From assembly GCA_045132055.1 (NCBI GenBank), contig JBGURP010000007.1, positions 62,001 to 126,000 of the forward strand: DNA of 64,000 nt, in the 5' to 3' direction. Each line of letters begins with the position of its first letter. Positions within the stretch are counted from its first letter, which is position 1. Positions 38,029 through 46,592 of the stretch are shown here, one piece after another. Below the pieces are notes generated by a model, which saw only the letters and a list, made by a program, of their open reading frames with translations, was not told where the DNA came from and did not search any database. This DNA is from F23-D06 sp045132055 (GTDB lineage Bacteria > Bacteroidota > Bacteroidia > Bacteroidales > WCHB1-69). A program made the position numbers and the translations under genes.

Positions 38029-39495
38029 TTACTTCAGAAGTCTGAAGAACTCTATCAAGAGATCCCAGCACATCTGGACGGTCTTGATCTCCAGCTTCTC
38101 GTCAGGAGAGTGGACACCGCGCAGGGTCGGTCCGATGGAAACCATATCCAAGCCCGGGTATTTCTCCGAGAAGAGTCCGCACTCCAGACCGGCATGGATA
38201 GCCAGCACTTGCGGATCCTTCTTAAAGAGGTTCTTGTAGGCGTCCACGAGCACGCGAAGCACTTCGGAATCCGGGTTGGGGTTCCAGCCTGGGTAGCCGT
38301 CGCCGGAAACCACATCCGCGCCAACCATCCAGAAGGTAGTAGATACCTTGTCCACGATGGCTTGCTTGCGCGACTCCACGGAGCTGCGCTGGCTGGTAGT
38401 AATGATAATCTTGTCACCATCTTTCTTGACAGAAGCCAAGTTGGTGGAAGTCTCCACAAAGCCCGGAATATCCTGCGACATGGCCTGTACGCCGTGCTGG
38501 CACACGAGCAGGGCGTTCAGCACGTCAATCTGGAACGTCTCTTCCAGAACCTTCTCGGCAGCAGGAGCATCTTCGATGGTAACGGTCACACCTGCATCCG
38601 TGGTATGGAACTCAGCTTTATAGGTAGCATCCATCTCCTTAACGTAGGATTGTAAAGATTCTACATTCACAGCGGGCACTGCAATCACGGCGAAGCCCTC
38701 GCGGGCGATGGCGTTGCGCAGGTTGCCAGCTTGGATGTCCACCACACGTGCACCGTAGTCGCAATAGGCGTTCCACAGCACGCGAGTGAGCAATTTCACA
38801 GCATTGCCGCGGCCTTTGTTGATATCATCGCCGGAATGACCGCCCTGCAAGCCTTTCACAGTGACCTTATAGAAGCTGTACTCATCTTCTTCAAGGTCCT
38901 TCACATCTTCATACTCGCATTCCAGCGTAGCCACAGTGTCCTTGCCGCCCGCACAGCCGATGAAGAACTGACCTTCGTCCTCAGAGTCGAGGTTGATGAG
39001 CATCTTGCCCGTCATGAAGCCAGCTTCGAGGGCTTTGGCGCCAGTGAGGCCAGTCTCCTCGTCAATAGTGAAGAGGCACTCAATAGGGCCATGTTGCAGT
39101 TCCTTGTCATCGAGGATAGCCAATGCCATGGCCACGCCGATGCCGTCGTCAGCGCCGAGGGTGGTACCTTTGGCCTTGAGCCACTCGCCGTCCACGTAAG
39201 TTTGGATAGCGTCTTTATCAAAGTCGAAATTGGTGTCATTGTTCTTCTCGCACACCATGTCCATGTGGGCCTGGAAGATCACAGGGGTGACATTTTCCTT
39301 ACCGGGAGTGGCGGGTTTGGAGATCAGCACATTGCCCACCTTGTCGCGTTTGGTGGGCAGGCCCATGGCCTTGCCGGTCTGCTCCAGCCAAGCGGAGATC
39401 TTCTCCTCTTTCTTGGACGGGCGCGGAATCTTGGTGATTTCATTGAAATAATAGAAAACCTTTGAAGGTTTGAGATTCAGCATTTCTTCGTTCAT
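38029..39495 (-). CDS. pepD: Aminoacyl-histidine (Xaa-His) dipeptidase
   Basis: A 488-residue M20/M28-type metallopeptidase that cleaves carnosine-like and other Xaa-His dipeptides in the cytoplasm. IFQAHMDMVCEK supplies the first zinc ligand (His-x-Asp), LGADDGIGVAMALAIL the bridging Asp, and LFTIDEETGLTGAKALE the Glu-Glu pair. RSSVESRKQAI and the C-terminal IGPTLRGVHSPDEKLEI complete the site; GGHSGDDINKGRGNA is the dimerisation lid. Length is normal for PepD (about 485). A -7 box lies 24 bases upstream. Confidence 0.95.
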   Translation of the reverse strand: MNEEMLNLKPSKVFYYFNEITKIPRPSKKEEKISAWLEQTGKAMGLPTKRDKVGNVLISKPATPGKENVTPVIFQAHMDMVCEKNNDTNFDFDKDAIQTYVDGEWLKAKGTTLGADDGIGVAMALAILDDKELQHGPIECLFTIDEETGLTGAKALEAGFMTGKMLINLDSEDEGQFFIGCAGGKDTVATLECEYEDVKDLEEDEYSFYKVTVKGLQGGHSGDDINKGRGNAVKLLTRVLWNAYCDYGARVVDIQAGNLRNAIAREGFAVIAVPAVNVESLQSYVKEMDATYKAEFHTTDAGVTVTIEDAPAAEKVLEETFQIDVLNALLVCQHGVQAMSQDIPGFVETSTNLASVKKDGDKIIITTSQRSSVESRKQAIVDKVSTTFWMVGADVVSGDGYPGWNPNPDSEVLRVLVDAYKNLFKKDPQVLAIHAGLECGLFSEKYPGLDMVSIGPTLRGVHSPDEKLEIKTVQMCWDLLIEFFRLLK

Positions 39496-39518
39496 ATTAT
39501 TAAAAATTTAAGTTAGTA

Positions 39519-39526
39519 CAAAAATA
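39519..39526 (-). promoter_or_regulatory. Predicted -7 box of pepD
   Basis: TATTTTTG on the minus strand, 23 bases before the pepD ATG at 39495. Confidence 0.55.
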
Positions 39527-39550
39527 ATACATTTTGCCTTTATCCAAAAT

Positions 39551-40081
39551 TTATCGGATAAATTTAACACAATACTTTCCAAAATCAGCCCCTAATTGTT
39601 CAAAAACATCCCCAAAAAGATTCAATCTTGTGCCAAAAACACCTTGTTCTGCGTTCATACTCTTACGGAAAAGTTCTTTACCCTGTTTATCGGAAATAAT
39701 AACAACCGTCAATATATACGTTTTTTTGTTTGACACATGAGAGGATGTGAGTTGTAAAACTTTTACTGTCATTGTAACAGGGGCTTCTCCCTGGGTCACT
39801 AAACGGAGCGTTTCCGGGCCATTGTAAACTTTTGCATTAAAAGCATTTGCCATACGACGTTGCATATTACGGACACCTTCATCCCAATCCGATTCTTCAA
39901 ATTTGAATTCATCAAGACTCATATAATTCACTACGGCATCAGAAAAGTCAACACTTAATAACATTGTCTGATAACCTTTCAAAGAAGAAAGGGCAGACCA
40001 ATCACTTTCTTCTTGTGCCATCACAGTAAAAGTGGAGATCACAAGCAGAACCAACAAACATATTTTAGCTACACTTTTCAT
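39551..40081 (-). CDS. Exported protein of unknown function
   Basis: A 176-residue protein with a signal peptide (MKSVAKICLLVLLVISTFTV, cleaved after Met-Ala-Gln). The mature part has a mixed alpha/beta pattern (LLSVDFSDAVVNYMSL; RRMANAFNAKVYNGPE; VTMTVKVLQLTSSH; TYILTVVIISDKQGKELF), which resembles a small periplasmic lipoprotein-like fold with a final amphipathic helix. I recognise no family. The gene has its own promoter box at 40105-40112 and is followed by pepD on the same strand after 55 bases. Confidence 0.7.
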   Translation of the reverse strand: MKSVAKICLLVLLVISTFTVMAQEESDWSALSSLKGYQTMLLSVDFSDAVVNYMSLDEFKFEESDWDEGVRNMQRRMANAFNAKVYNGPETLRLVTQGEAPVTMTVKVLQLTSSHVSNKKTYILTVVIISDKQGKELFRKSMNAEQGVFGTRLNLFGDVFEQLGADFGKYCVKFIR

Positions 40082-40104
40082 AAGCGATATATTAAAAACT
40101 TCGG

Positions 40105-40112
40105 CAAAGATA
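40105..40112 (-). promoter_or_regulatory. Predicted -7 box of the 39551-40081 gene
   Basis: TATCTTTG on the minus strand, 23 bases before the ATG at 40081. Confidence 0.6.
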
Positions 40113-40141
40113 AGAAAAAAACGTAAATTCTACATTCATTT

Positions 40142-40543
40142 TCACGCACCCACGGGAGCGGGCATCAACTTGGCACAACGGGTAATAATTTCGTTGGCAT
40201 TGGCAAAACCGGCATCACAGACTCTTCTGTCCTTGATGCCGTCGTAGCCCATGGACAGGTGCAGGGTGTTATACCCGTCCGCGACTACCGCCAGTAGCTT
40301 CTTGTCACGCTTGGCAGCCTCCTCCCTATATTTTCTGATGTCGGGGCGACCCTTGCGCTTGGATATGCCGAACAATGCGTCAAGCGCAATCAAACATCCG
40401 TTCCACAGCGTGTTTCCGGCCATCTTGACATATTTGCCGTCGGAATAGCGATTCAAATCAGGGTCATAATCGGCTTTTTGGATGACCGCTTCGGCATTGG
40501 CCACATAACGACGAGCCTCTTCAATGGGATCTTTTCTTTCCAT
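40142..40543 (-). CDS. DUF5618-like small protein
   Basis: A 133-residue helical protein started at MERKDPIEEARRYV; longer in-frame sequence upstream lies across the promoter box and is rejected. Features are a repeated helix with RRYVANAEAVIQKADYD, then KMAGNTLWNGCLIALDAL and RKYREEAAKRDKKLLAVV. The pattern fits the DUF5618 family, small helical proteins found in Bacteroidales, often near toxin-antitoxin or HEPN-type genes. Its function is unknown. Here no partner gene is adjacent. Confidence 0.7.
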   Translation of the reverse strand: MERKDPIEEARRYVANAEAVIQKADYDPDLNRYSDGKYVKMAGNTLWNGCLIALDALFGISKRKGRPDIRKYREEAAKRDKKLLAVVADGYNTLHLSMGYDGIKDRRVCDAGFANANEIITRCAKLMPAPVGA

Positions 40544-40569
40544 AGTATTTTGTTTTAATAATTCGGTGG

Positions 40570-40577
40570 CAAAGATA
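40570..40577 (-). promoter_or_regulatory. Predicted -7 box of the DUF5618-like gene
   Basis: TATCTTTG on the minus strand, 26 bases before the ATG at 40543. Confidence 0.6.
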
Positions 40578-40710
40578 CATTGCCTCAAACCGTTTGTCAA
40601 GGGGTCGGCAGAAAATATTTTAACCCTAATAATCAAATAGTTAAAAATTTGCACTATAGCAAATTAAGAAAAGAATGTTAACAGACAACGCCAGATTTGG
40701 GAGATTTCAA

Positions 40711-41168
40711 CGATGCAAAATGACACGGTGAACGGTTGGGGGTTCCGCCGCCGGTGGCGGCGGAATGGTGGTGGGTTATCTGAAAATGACTGGGATTTCG
40801 CGGCGAAACGACACTGGGCTCCGGCGCACTCAACACCCGCGCCGCGATTTGCCATACGCTGCATCGCCTGTACCTCACACTGCCGTGTGAGGCTACCAAT
40901 GGAACGTCCCTTCGGGACTCAGCTCTCGCGGCAGACACCTGGCTTTGATGCCTCTGGCCTCGGAGAGGCCGCCCATCGGCAACCCTGCACGGGAGTGCAG
41001 GGTGTGAGCGGTAGCCAGGGGTATCAACCCCTGGCGCGGGGGACGGCCTGTGCGATGGGTCGCGGCGCGCGACACGTTTGCGACAAGGCACGGAACACGC
41101 CCGCCGCGAAATATCACAAACGCACCGCCAGCGCCACGCACCATTCCGAATGGCAGAGCCATTCGGAA
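40711..41168. repeat. Chain of palindromic elements in a gene-free GC-rich stretch
   Basis: At least five perfect inverted repeats follow one another: 40743-40752/40756-40765 (ten bases, loop ggt), 40873-40880/40885-40892, 40982-40990/40995-41003, 41015-41022/41027-41034 and 41144-41153/41159-41168 (ten bases). Shorter stems at 40906-40918 and 40951-40968 sit between them. Open frames run through it on both strands but their translations are rich in Arg, Pro and His and have no family, so no gene is called. The first hairpin and its flank recur at 62023-62132. The whole looks like a mosaic of extragenic palindromes. Confidence 0.7.
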
Positions 41169-41185
41169 CCTCCAACGTTCGCCAA

Positions 41186-41222
41186 CAAAAAAAAAGACTG
41201 ACACAATGTCAGTCTTTTTTTT
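41186..41222. terminator. Bidirectional terminator ahead of groES
   Basis: An eight-base stem with a caa loop (41196-41203 with 41207-41214), flanked by ten As and eight Ts. It insulates groESL from the palindrome block. The sigma-54-like promoter begins at the last Ts. Confidence 0.85.
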
Positions 41223-41237
41223 GGCACAGATTTTGCA
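41221..41237 (+). promoter_or_regulatory. Sigma-54-type (-24/-12) promoter of groES-groEL
   Basis: ttggcacagattttgca matches the RpoN consensus TTGGCAC-N5-TTGCW with GG (41223-41224) and GC (41235-41236) separated by exactly ten bases. It lies 63 bases before the groES ATG. No CIRCE-type inverted repeat for HrcA was seen. Use of RpoN for a chaperonin operon is inferred from this match alone. Confidence 0.65.
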
Positions 41238-41300
41238 AAACCCTATCGTCTTTTTGAAAAAATCAAATCAAAAAATAATTAACAAAAAAACATCACTATT

Positions 41301-41576
41301 ATGAAATGCAACATTAAACCTTTAGCAGACAGAGTTTTAGTAAAACCTGCTGAAGCTGAACAAAAAACTGCCGGCGGCATCATCATCCCCGATACTGCCA
41401 AAGAAAAACCGCAAAAAGGCACCGTCATCGCTGTGGGCCCTGGCAAAAAGGACGAACCCATGACCGTCAAGGTGAACGACACTGTGCTCTATGGCAAATA
41501 CTCCGGCACGGAACTCCAACTCGACGGCGAGACCTATCTCATCATGAAGGAGAGCGACATATACGCAATTTGCTAG
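41301..41576 (+). CDS. groES: Co-chaperonin GroES
   Basis: A 91-residue 10-kDa chaperonin, the seven-fold lid of the GroEL chamber. MKCNIKPLADRVLVKPAEAE is the standard start; the mobile loop TAGGIIIPDTAKEKPQKGTV contacts GroEL and is complete; YGKYSGTELQLDGE and the final MKESDIYAI are also as usual. Length is normal. 105 bases separate it from groEL in the same direction, with no terminator between, so they form one operon. Confidence 0.97.
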   Translation: MKCNIKPLADRVLVKPAEAEQKTAGGIIIPDTAKEKPQKGTVIAVGPGKKDEPMTVKVNDTVLYGKYSGTELQLDGETYLIMKESDIYAIC

Positions 41577-41681
41577 ACAGTAATCAGGGATCAGTAGTCA
41601 GGGGACAGTAAACGGTTGTTCCGACGACTCTGGTTACAAATCACCAACAATAAAAATAATAAACCTTAAACTATTACAACA

Positions 41682-43319
41682 ATGGCAAAAGACATTAAAT
41701 ATAACTGGGAAGCCCGCGAAGGCTTGAAAAAAGGTGTTGACGCTTTGGCAAACGCCGTGAAAGTAACCCTTGGCCCGAAAGGCCGCAACGTCATCATTGA
41801 CAAGAAATTCGGCGCACCGCAAATCACGAAGGACGGTGTCACCGTAGCTAAAGAAATCGAACTGAAAGAGGCCATCGAGAACATGGGTGCACAGATGGTG
41901 AAGGAAGTCGCCTCCAAGACCAACGACCAGGCCGGTGATGGTACCACTACCGCTACCGTGCTGGCACAAGCCATCTTCAACACGGGTCTGAAGAACGTGA
42001 CCGCAGGTGCCAACCCGATGGAACTGAAACGCGGTATCGACAAGGCCGTGTCCACCATCGTGGAGAACCTGAAAGGCCAGTCCGTGGAAATCAACGACAG
42101 CCACGAAAAGATTGAGCAGGTGGCCACCATCTCCGCCAACAACGACAGCGCTGTGGGCAAAGTGATCGCCGAGGCCATGCAGAAAGTGAAAAAAGAGGGT
42201 GTCATCACCATCGAGGAAGCCAAAGGCACCGACACCACTGTGAAGATTGTGGAAGGTATGCAGTTTGACAGAGGCTACATCTCTCCGTATTTCGTGACGG
42301 ATGCTGAAAAGATGGAAGCTGTCTATGACAATCCTTACATCCTGATCTACGACAAGAAAATCAGCAACATGAAGGAATTCCTCCCGATTCTGGAGAAGGT
42401 TGTCCAAAGCGGCCGTCCTATGCTGGTGATTTCCGAGGATGTGGACAGCGAAGCATTGGCTACATTGGTGGTCAACAGACTGCGCGGTGGCCTGAAGATC
42501 GTAGCTGTGAAGGCTCCAGGCTTCGGTGACAGAAGAAAAGAGATGTTGGAAGACATCGCCATCCTGACCGGTGGTACGGTGATTTCCGAAGAAAAAGGTT
42601 TCAAACTCGAGGATGCTAGCATCGAGATGCTGGGTACCGCTGAAAAGATCACGGTGGACAAAGAGAACACCACCATCGTGAGCGGCAAGGGCGACAAGAA
42701 TGCCATCGCTGGCCGTATCGCCATGATCAAGGCTCAAATCGAGAAGACCACCTCCGACTACGACCGCGAGAAACTGCAAGAGCGTCTGGCCAAGTTGGCC
42801 GGTGGCGTGGCAGTCATCTACGTGGGCGCTGCTTCCGAAGTGGAGATGAAGGAGAAGAAAGACCGTTACGATGACGCTTTGCACGCTACCCGCGCTGCCA
42901 TTGAAGAGGGTATCATCCCTGGCGGCGGTGTGGCTTACATCCGTTCCATCAGCAGCCTGAAGAGCCTCAAGGGTGAGAATGAGGACCAGAAGATTGGTAT
43001 CGACATCGTGCGCAGAGCACTGGAAGAGCCGCTTCGCCAAATTGCCGCCAACGCTGGCAAGGAGGGTTCTGTCATTGTCAACGCCGTGATGAAAGGCAAA
43101 GGCGACTATGGCTACAACGCCCGCACCGACCAATTCGTCAACATGATCGAGGCTGGTGTCATCGACCCGACCAAGGTTTCCCGTGTGGCTCTCGAGAATG
43201 CCGCTTCCATCGCCGGCATGTTGCTGACGACCGAATGCGTGCTCGCCGAAATCAAGGAAGAGACTCCTGCCGCTCCTATGGGCGCAGGCATGAACCCTGG
43301 CATGGGTGGCATGTACTAA
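41682..43319 (+). CDS. groEL: Chaperonin GroEL
   Basis: A 545-residue 60-kDa chaperonin that folds proteins in an ATP-driven double ring. VTLGPKGRNVIIDKKFGAPQ, DGVTVAKEIEL and NDQAGDGTTTATVLAQAI form the nucleotide pocket, with the catalytic Asp in the equatorial domain. AAIEEGIIPGGGVAYIR is the well-conserved hinge segment. The C-terminus has a Gly-Met tail (MNPGMGGMY). The long open frame on the opposite strand is a by-product of its codon use and is not called. A hairpin terminator follows the stop by about 40 bases. Confidence 0.98.
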   Translation: MAKDIKYNWEAREGLKKGVDALANAVKVTLGPKGRNVIIDKKFGAPQITKDGVTVAKEIELKEAIENMGAQMVKEVASKTNDQAGDGTTTATVLAQAIFNTGLKNVTAGANPMELKRGIDKAVSTIVENLKGQSVEINDSHEKIEQVATISANNDSAVGKVIAEAMQKVKKEGVITIEEAKGTDTTVKIVEGMQFDRGYISPYFVTDAEKMEAVYDNPYILIYDKKISNMKEFLPILEKVVQSGRPMLVISEDVDSEALATLVVNRLRGGLKIVAVKAPGFGDRRKEMLEDIAILTGGTVISEEKGFKLEDASIEMLGTAEKITVDKENTTIVSGKGDKNAIAGRIAMIKAQIEKTTSDYDREKLQERLAKLAGGVAVIYVGAASEVEMKEKKDRYDDALHATRAAIEEGIIPGGGVAYIRSISSLKSLKGENEDQKIGIDIVRRALEEPLRQIAANAGKEGSVIVNAVMKGKGDYGYNARTDQFVNMIEAGVIDPTKVSRVALENAASIAGMLLTTECVLAEIKEETPAAPMGAGMNPGMGGMY

Positions 43320-43354
43320 ACCGAATCATCTAGCACATTTATATCTTTAACAAC

Positions 43355-43384
43355 AAAAAGGCTGCCCGCTGGGCAGCCTTTTTT
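43355..43384 (+). terminator. Terminator of groES-groEL
   Basis: A nine-base stem with a gct loop (43359-43367 with 43371-43379) between five As and six Ts. Confidence 0.88.
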
Positions 43385-43435
43385 CTCGTGCATATCGAAC
43401 ATCTATTGAAAACAAAATGAATGACTAAAAATATA

Positions 43436-43525
43436 TTAAACCATGAAAACAAAATATTTAAGAAAAAAAATCCCAACATAGCAAACTATGATATGACACG
43501 AGATGGCGGTTTCTATTGTTATCAT
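43436..43525 (-). CDS. Candidate 29-residue hydrophobic peptide
   Basis: An ATG at 43525 opens a frame of 29 codons ending in TAA. The peptide is hydrophobic (ITIETAISCHIIVCYVGIFF, then LKYFVFMV) and could span the membrane once. A TATCTTTG box ends 24 bases upstream, the same spacing as seen for real genes here. There is no homology evidence and no recognisable ribosome site, so it may equally be an untranslated RNA or chance. Confidence 0.25.
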   Translation of the reverse strand: MITIETAISCHIIVCYVGIFFLKYFVFMV

Positions 43526-43549
43526 ACTGTTGTGTTTTGTTTCCGGCAG

Positions 43550-43557
43550 CAAAGATA
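43550..43557 (-). promoter_or_regulatory. Orphan -7 box in the groEL downstream interval
   Basis: TATCTTTG on the minus strand with only the 29-codon frame behind it. Confidence 0.4.
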
Positions 43558-43720
43558 CAACCATTTTTACAGTTGTCAAGAGGCAACTGCACGATTTAAA
43601 GATAATTAACAGAATGACAAACAGACATTTACACACAACTGTCTCTCTATTCAAACATTATAGAATTTATTAAGAAACAGTTATTAAAATGTTATTTAAC
43701 GAGAATTTGTAAAAATTTGA

Positions 43721-45451
43721 TTAATTCTTTACTTCCTGTTTCGCATTCAGATTCTCCATGAATTTGTTCTCCAGGAAGGAGAGACGCCGCAGCGTGTGCC
43801 CGGAGAACATCATAATCAGAATTATGGCTATGGTAATCAGAATAACCACCCATTTGGTGTATTTAAAGAAGTTAACCAAGATAGAGAACACGAAGAAACC
43901 GGCCAGAATGAATCGGAAAAGGGTCCAGAACACCACGGCGATGGTATTGGCCTTGTTCTCCTGAATCAAATCCACATACATCTGACGCGTTTTGGGCTTA
44001 TTATGCACCATCCCATACAGGAATGGCAAAATCACCAGCAGTGAAATGGTAGCCAATATCGTATTGTATAGCCACTGAGGCAGTAGCCGTCCTATTTCCA
44101 GCTGTTTCACAAAAGGCCACAAATGGTCGAACATGAGCACCATGGCGGCAAAACTGAGCACAAAGAAAATCAGGACTCGGGGCAATGTACTGAAGATGAC
44201 GCTTCCCCAATTCTTATTGCCCGATTTCTTGCCCATAAGACAGTATTCATCCATACGAGCCTTGGTTTGTGCCGGAATGCGCTTGTTCAGGAACAGATAT
44301 ATTGGCGTAGCCGCTTTTATCCAGTATGGTGTTGTAAATGTGGTGATCACAGACGCAGCAATGACAACCGGATAGATATGCTTGGGCATCACGCCAAGCG
44401 TAACGCCGACGGAAGCGATGATGAAGGCAAACTCACCGACCTGCGACAAAGTGAAACCTGTCTTAAGAGAATCCTCCAACGAAGCACCTGCAACAAGAGC
44501 GGCTCCGGAGGAAACCAACGCCTTGATAACCAACGTGATAATCACCAACGACAGAATCAACTTCCAGTATTGTACCAGAATCTGAGGGTCAATCATCATA
44601 CCGACCGACACAAAAAAGATGGCCCCGAAAAGGTCCTTGATACTTTTAGTCAAATCAATAATACGCTCACTTTCAATTGTTTCAGACAGAATGGAACCTA
44701 TCACAAAGGCACCCAAAGCGGAGGAGAAACCCACGTTGTTGGCGATGATCACCATACCGAAACACAAGCCTATGGAGATAATCAGCAGCGTTTCATCATT
44801 GATGTATTTTTTTGCCTTTTTAAAGAAGGTTGGGATCACATAAATGCCCACCACAAACCAAAGAATGAGGAAAAACACCAGTTTCACAATGCTCATCAGC
44901 ATTTCCATGCCTGCCGACTGCTTACTGGCGGCGGCTGTTGACAGGAGCACCATCATCACCACGGCCACCACATCCTGAATAATGAGCACCACCATGGTCA
45001 AATCCACAAACGGTTCGTTTTTGAGGTTCAAATCCTCAAATGCCTTGATAATGATGGTGGTAGATGACATGGCGAGCATACCGCCCAAGAAGATGCTCTC
45101 CATCACACTCCATCCCATGACAAAGCCCAGCAGCACACCGACGGCTATCATGGCCACAATTTCCAACAATGCAGTCACAAAGGCCTTGCTGCCTACCGTA
45201 AAGAGCTTTTTAAAGCTGAACTCCAATCCCAATCCGAACAAAAGAAAGATAATACCGATTTCGGACCAGACTTCGATGTTGGCAATGTCGGCCACGGTAG
45301 GAAATATGTTGAGGTGCGGCCCCACCAGGAAGCCTGCTACAATATAACCCAACACCAAAGGTTGGCGCAGGAGTTTGAAGATAATGGTGGTGATGCCCGC
45401 TGAAATCAGAATCAGGGCAAGATCGGAAACAAGTTTTAAGTTTTCAGCCAT
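43721..45451 (-). CDS. Cation:proton antiporter, CPA2 (KefB/Na+-H+ exchanger) family
   Basis: A 576-residue inner-membrane transporter with about 13 helices. LRQPLVLGYIVAGFLVGPHL is the conserved early helix pair; ILSETIESERIIDLTKSIKD and FFVSVGMMIDPQILV are CPA2 core signatures; GEFAFIIASVGVTLGVM matches KefB/KefC. It lacks the C-terminal TrkA-N domain of Kef channels; the last ~180 residues form four more membrane helices followed by a short basic tail, which is a Bacteroidota-type variant. It exchanges Na+ or K+ for protons in pH and salt balance. It lies five bases downstream of galE. Confidence 0.9.
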   Translation of the reverse strand: MAENLKLVSDLALILISAGITTIIFKLLRQPLVLGYIVAGFLVGPHLNIFPTVADIANIEVWSEIGIIFLLFGLGLEFSFKKLFTVGSKAFVTALLEIVAMIAVGVLLGFVMGWSVMESIFLGGMLAMSSTTIIIKAFEDLNLKNEPFVDLTMVVLIIQDVVAVVMMVLLSTAAASKQSAGMEMLMSIVKLVFFLILWFVVGIYVIPTFFKKAKKYINDETLLIISIGLCFGMVIIANNVGFSSALGAFVIGSILSETIESERIIDLTKSIKDLFGAIFFVSVGMMIDPQILVQYWKLILSLVIITLVIKALVSSGAALVAGASLEDSLKTGFTLSQVGEFAFIIASVGVTLGVMPKHIYPVVIAASVITTFTTPYWIKAATPIYLFLNKRIPAQTKARMDEYCLMGKKSGNKNWGSVIFSTLPRVLIFFVLSFAAMVLMFDHLWPFVKQLEIGRLLPQWLYNTILATISLLVILPFLYGMVHNKPKTRQMYVDLIQENKANTIAVVFWTLFRFILAGFFVFSILVNFFKYTKWVVILITIAIILIMMFSGHTLRRLSFLENKFMENLNAKQEVKN

Positions 45452-45456
45452 AAAAT

Positions 45457-46503
45457 TTATACAGGGTTATTTTCATTATTATCCAAGTAGTTTTCCCACT
45501 TCCATGCGGAGGCAATCATGTCATCCACATTGAATTTGCAATGCCAGTGGAGCAGTTCGTTGGCGCGACTGCTGTCACCATAAATGGCAGGAATATCGCC
45601 GGGACGGCGATCGCCAAGCACATAGTTCAGTTTTCGTCCAATCACCTTCTCGGTGGCATCGAGCATCTCCAGCACAGACACGCCATTGCCACTGCCCAGG
45701 TTAAACACCTCGCACACTTCTTTGTTGCGACCCTCGACAAGATAATCCATAGCTTTCACGTGCGCATCCGCGATGTCAGACACGTGCAGATAGTCGCGAA
45801 TACAGGAACCGTCGCGGGTATCGTAGTCGGTGCCAAAGACGGTCATCTGCGGCTGTTTGCCACTGGCCACGCGCATGATGATGGGAATGAGGTTGTTGGG
45901 TTTGTCGGGCGACAGCTCTCCGTTCATACCGGACACATGTGCACCTACGGGGTTGAAATAGCGCAGGATAAGCGAATGCGTTCCAGGGTTGGCGACCGCC
46001 ATGCTCTGGATCATGCCCTCCCCTATCTGCTTCGTGTGCGCGTACGGACACATAGCCTGTCCCATCGGGGTGGCCTCGCTCACGGGCAAGTGCTCCACGT
46101 CACCGTAAACCGAGCATGATGAGGAGAACAGCATATTCGGCACGCTAAACCGCTGACAGGCTTCCAACACGTTGGCCAAAGCGCCCAAATTATTCCGATA
46201 ATACATCAGCGGTTGCTCCACCGACTCGCCTACAGCCTTGTAAGCGGCAAAATGGGTGATGCCCACCACGTCAGGGTTCTCTTCAAAGACCTTGAAAAAA
46301 GCCTCTTTGTCGCAAATATCCACGCGATAGTTCTTCACCCGAACACCCGTGATTTTCTCTACACGGTCCATGGTCTCCGGTGTGCTGCGCACACAACTAT
46401 CCACGGAAATTACATCATATCGGCCACTTTCAATCAATTCAATAATGGTGTGGGAGCCAATATAACCACAACCGCCGGTAACTAATATTTTCGGTAACAT
46501 CAT
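45457..46503 (-). CDS. galE: UDP-glucose 4-epimerase
   Basis: A 348-residue short-chain dehydrogenase/reductase. KILVTGGCGYIGSHTIIELI is the NAD-binding Gly motif; the start is the Met-Met just before it. The catalytic Tyr-x3-Lys is YAHTKQIGE with Ser in SSSCSVYG upstream. LRYFNPVGAH and DGSCIRDYLHVSDIADAHVKA are GalE signatures. It interconverts UDP-glucose and UDP-galactose for surface polysaccharide and galactose use. It is followed five bases later by the antiporter gene; the two are probably co-transcribed. Confidence 0.95.
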   Translation of the reverse strand: MMLPKILVTGGCGYIGSHTIIELIESGRYDVISVDSCVRSTPETMDRVEKITGVRVKNYRVDICDKEAFFKVFEENPDVVGITHFAAYKAVGESVEQPLMYYRNNLGALANVLEACQRFSVPNMLFSSSCSVYGDVEHLPVSEATPMGQAMCPYAHTKQIGEGMIQSMAVANPGTHSLILRYFNPVGAHVSGMNGELSPDKPNNLIPIIMRVASGKQPQMTVFGTDYDTRDGSCIRDYLHVSDIADAHVKAMDYLVEGRNKEVCEVFNLGSGNGVSVLEMLDATEKVIGRKLNYVLGDRRPGDIPAIYGDSSRANELLHWHCKFNVDDMIASAWKWENYLDNNENNPV

Positions 46504-46560
46504 AAAAATTATTATTTCTACCAAGCTCTTGCCCCTGACGGAGCTGCTCAAGGAAAATTA

Positions 46561-46592
46561 TAATCTTTAATCTCTAATCTCTAATCTCTCAT
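46561..46592. repeat. TAATCTC low-complexity repeat
   Basis: Four near-copies of taatctc between galE and the phosphatase gene; in the sense of the phosphatase gene it directly follows the stop. Confidence 0.7.

Larger units (their letters stand above)
43385..43720. other. AT-rich interval after groEL with a candidate small gene
   Basis: A 336-base region between converging genes. It holds one TATCTTTG box on the minus strand and a 29-codon frame behind it (both listed separately). The remainder is AT-rich with nothing recognised. Confidence 0.5.

Noticed and set aside
40713..41201. Open frames of about 160 codons on both strands in the palindrome block
   Set aside because: Translations are rich in Arg, Pro, His and Ser, coincide with inverted repeats and show no domain; absence of stops follows from high GC.
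41223..41300. CIRCE element ahead of groES
   Set aside because: No TTAGCACTC-N9-GAGTGCTAA-type inverted repeat is present.
41634..43133. A 499-codon open frame on the strand opposite groEL
   Set aside because: Opposite a highly conserved gene with GC-biased third positions; translation has no family pattern. Long antisense frames over groEL are a known artefact.
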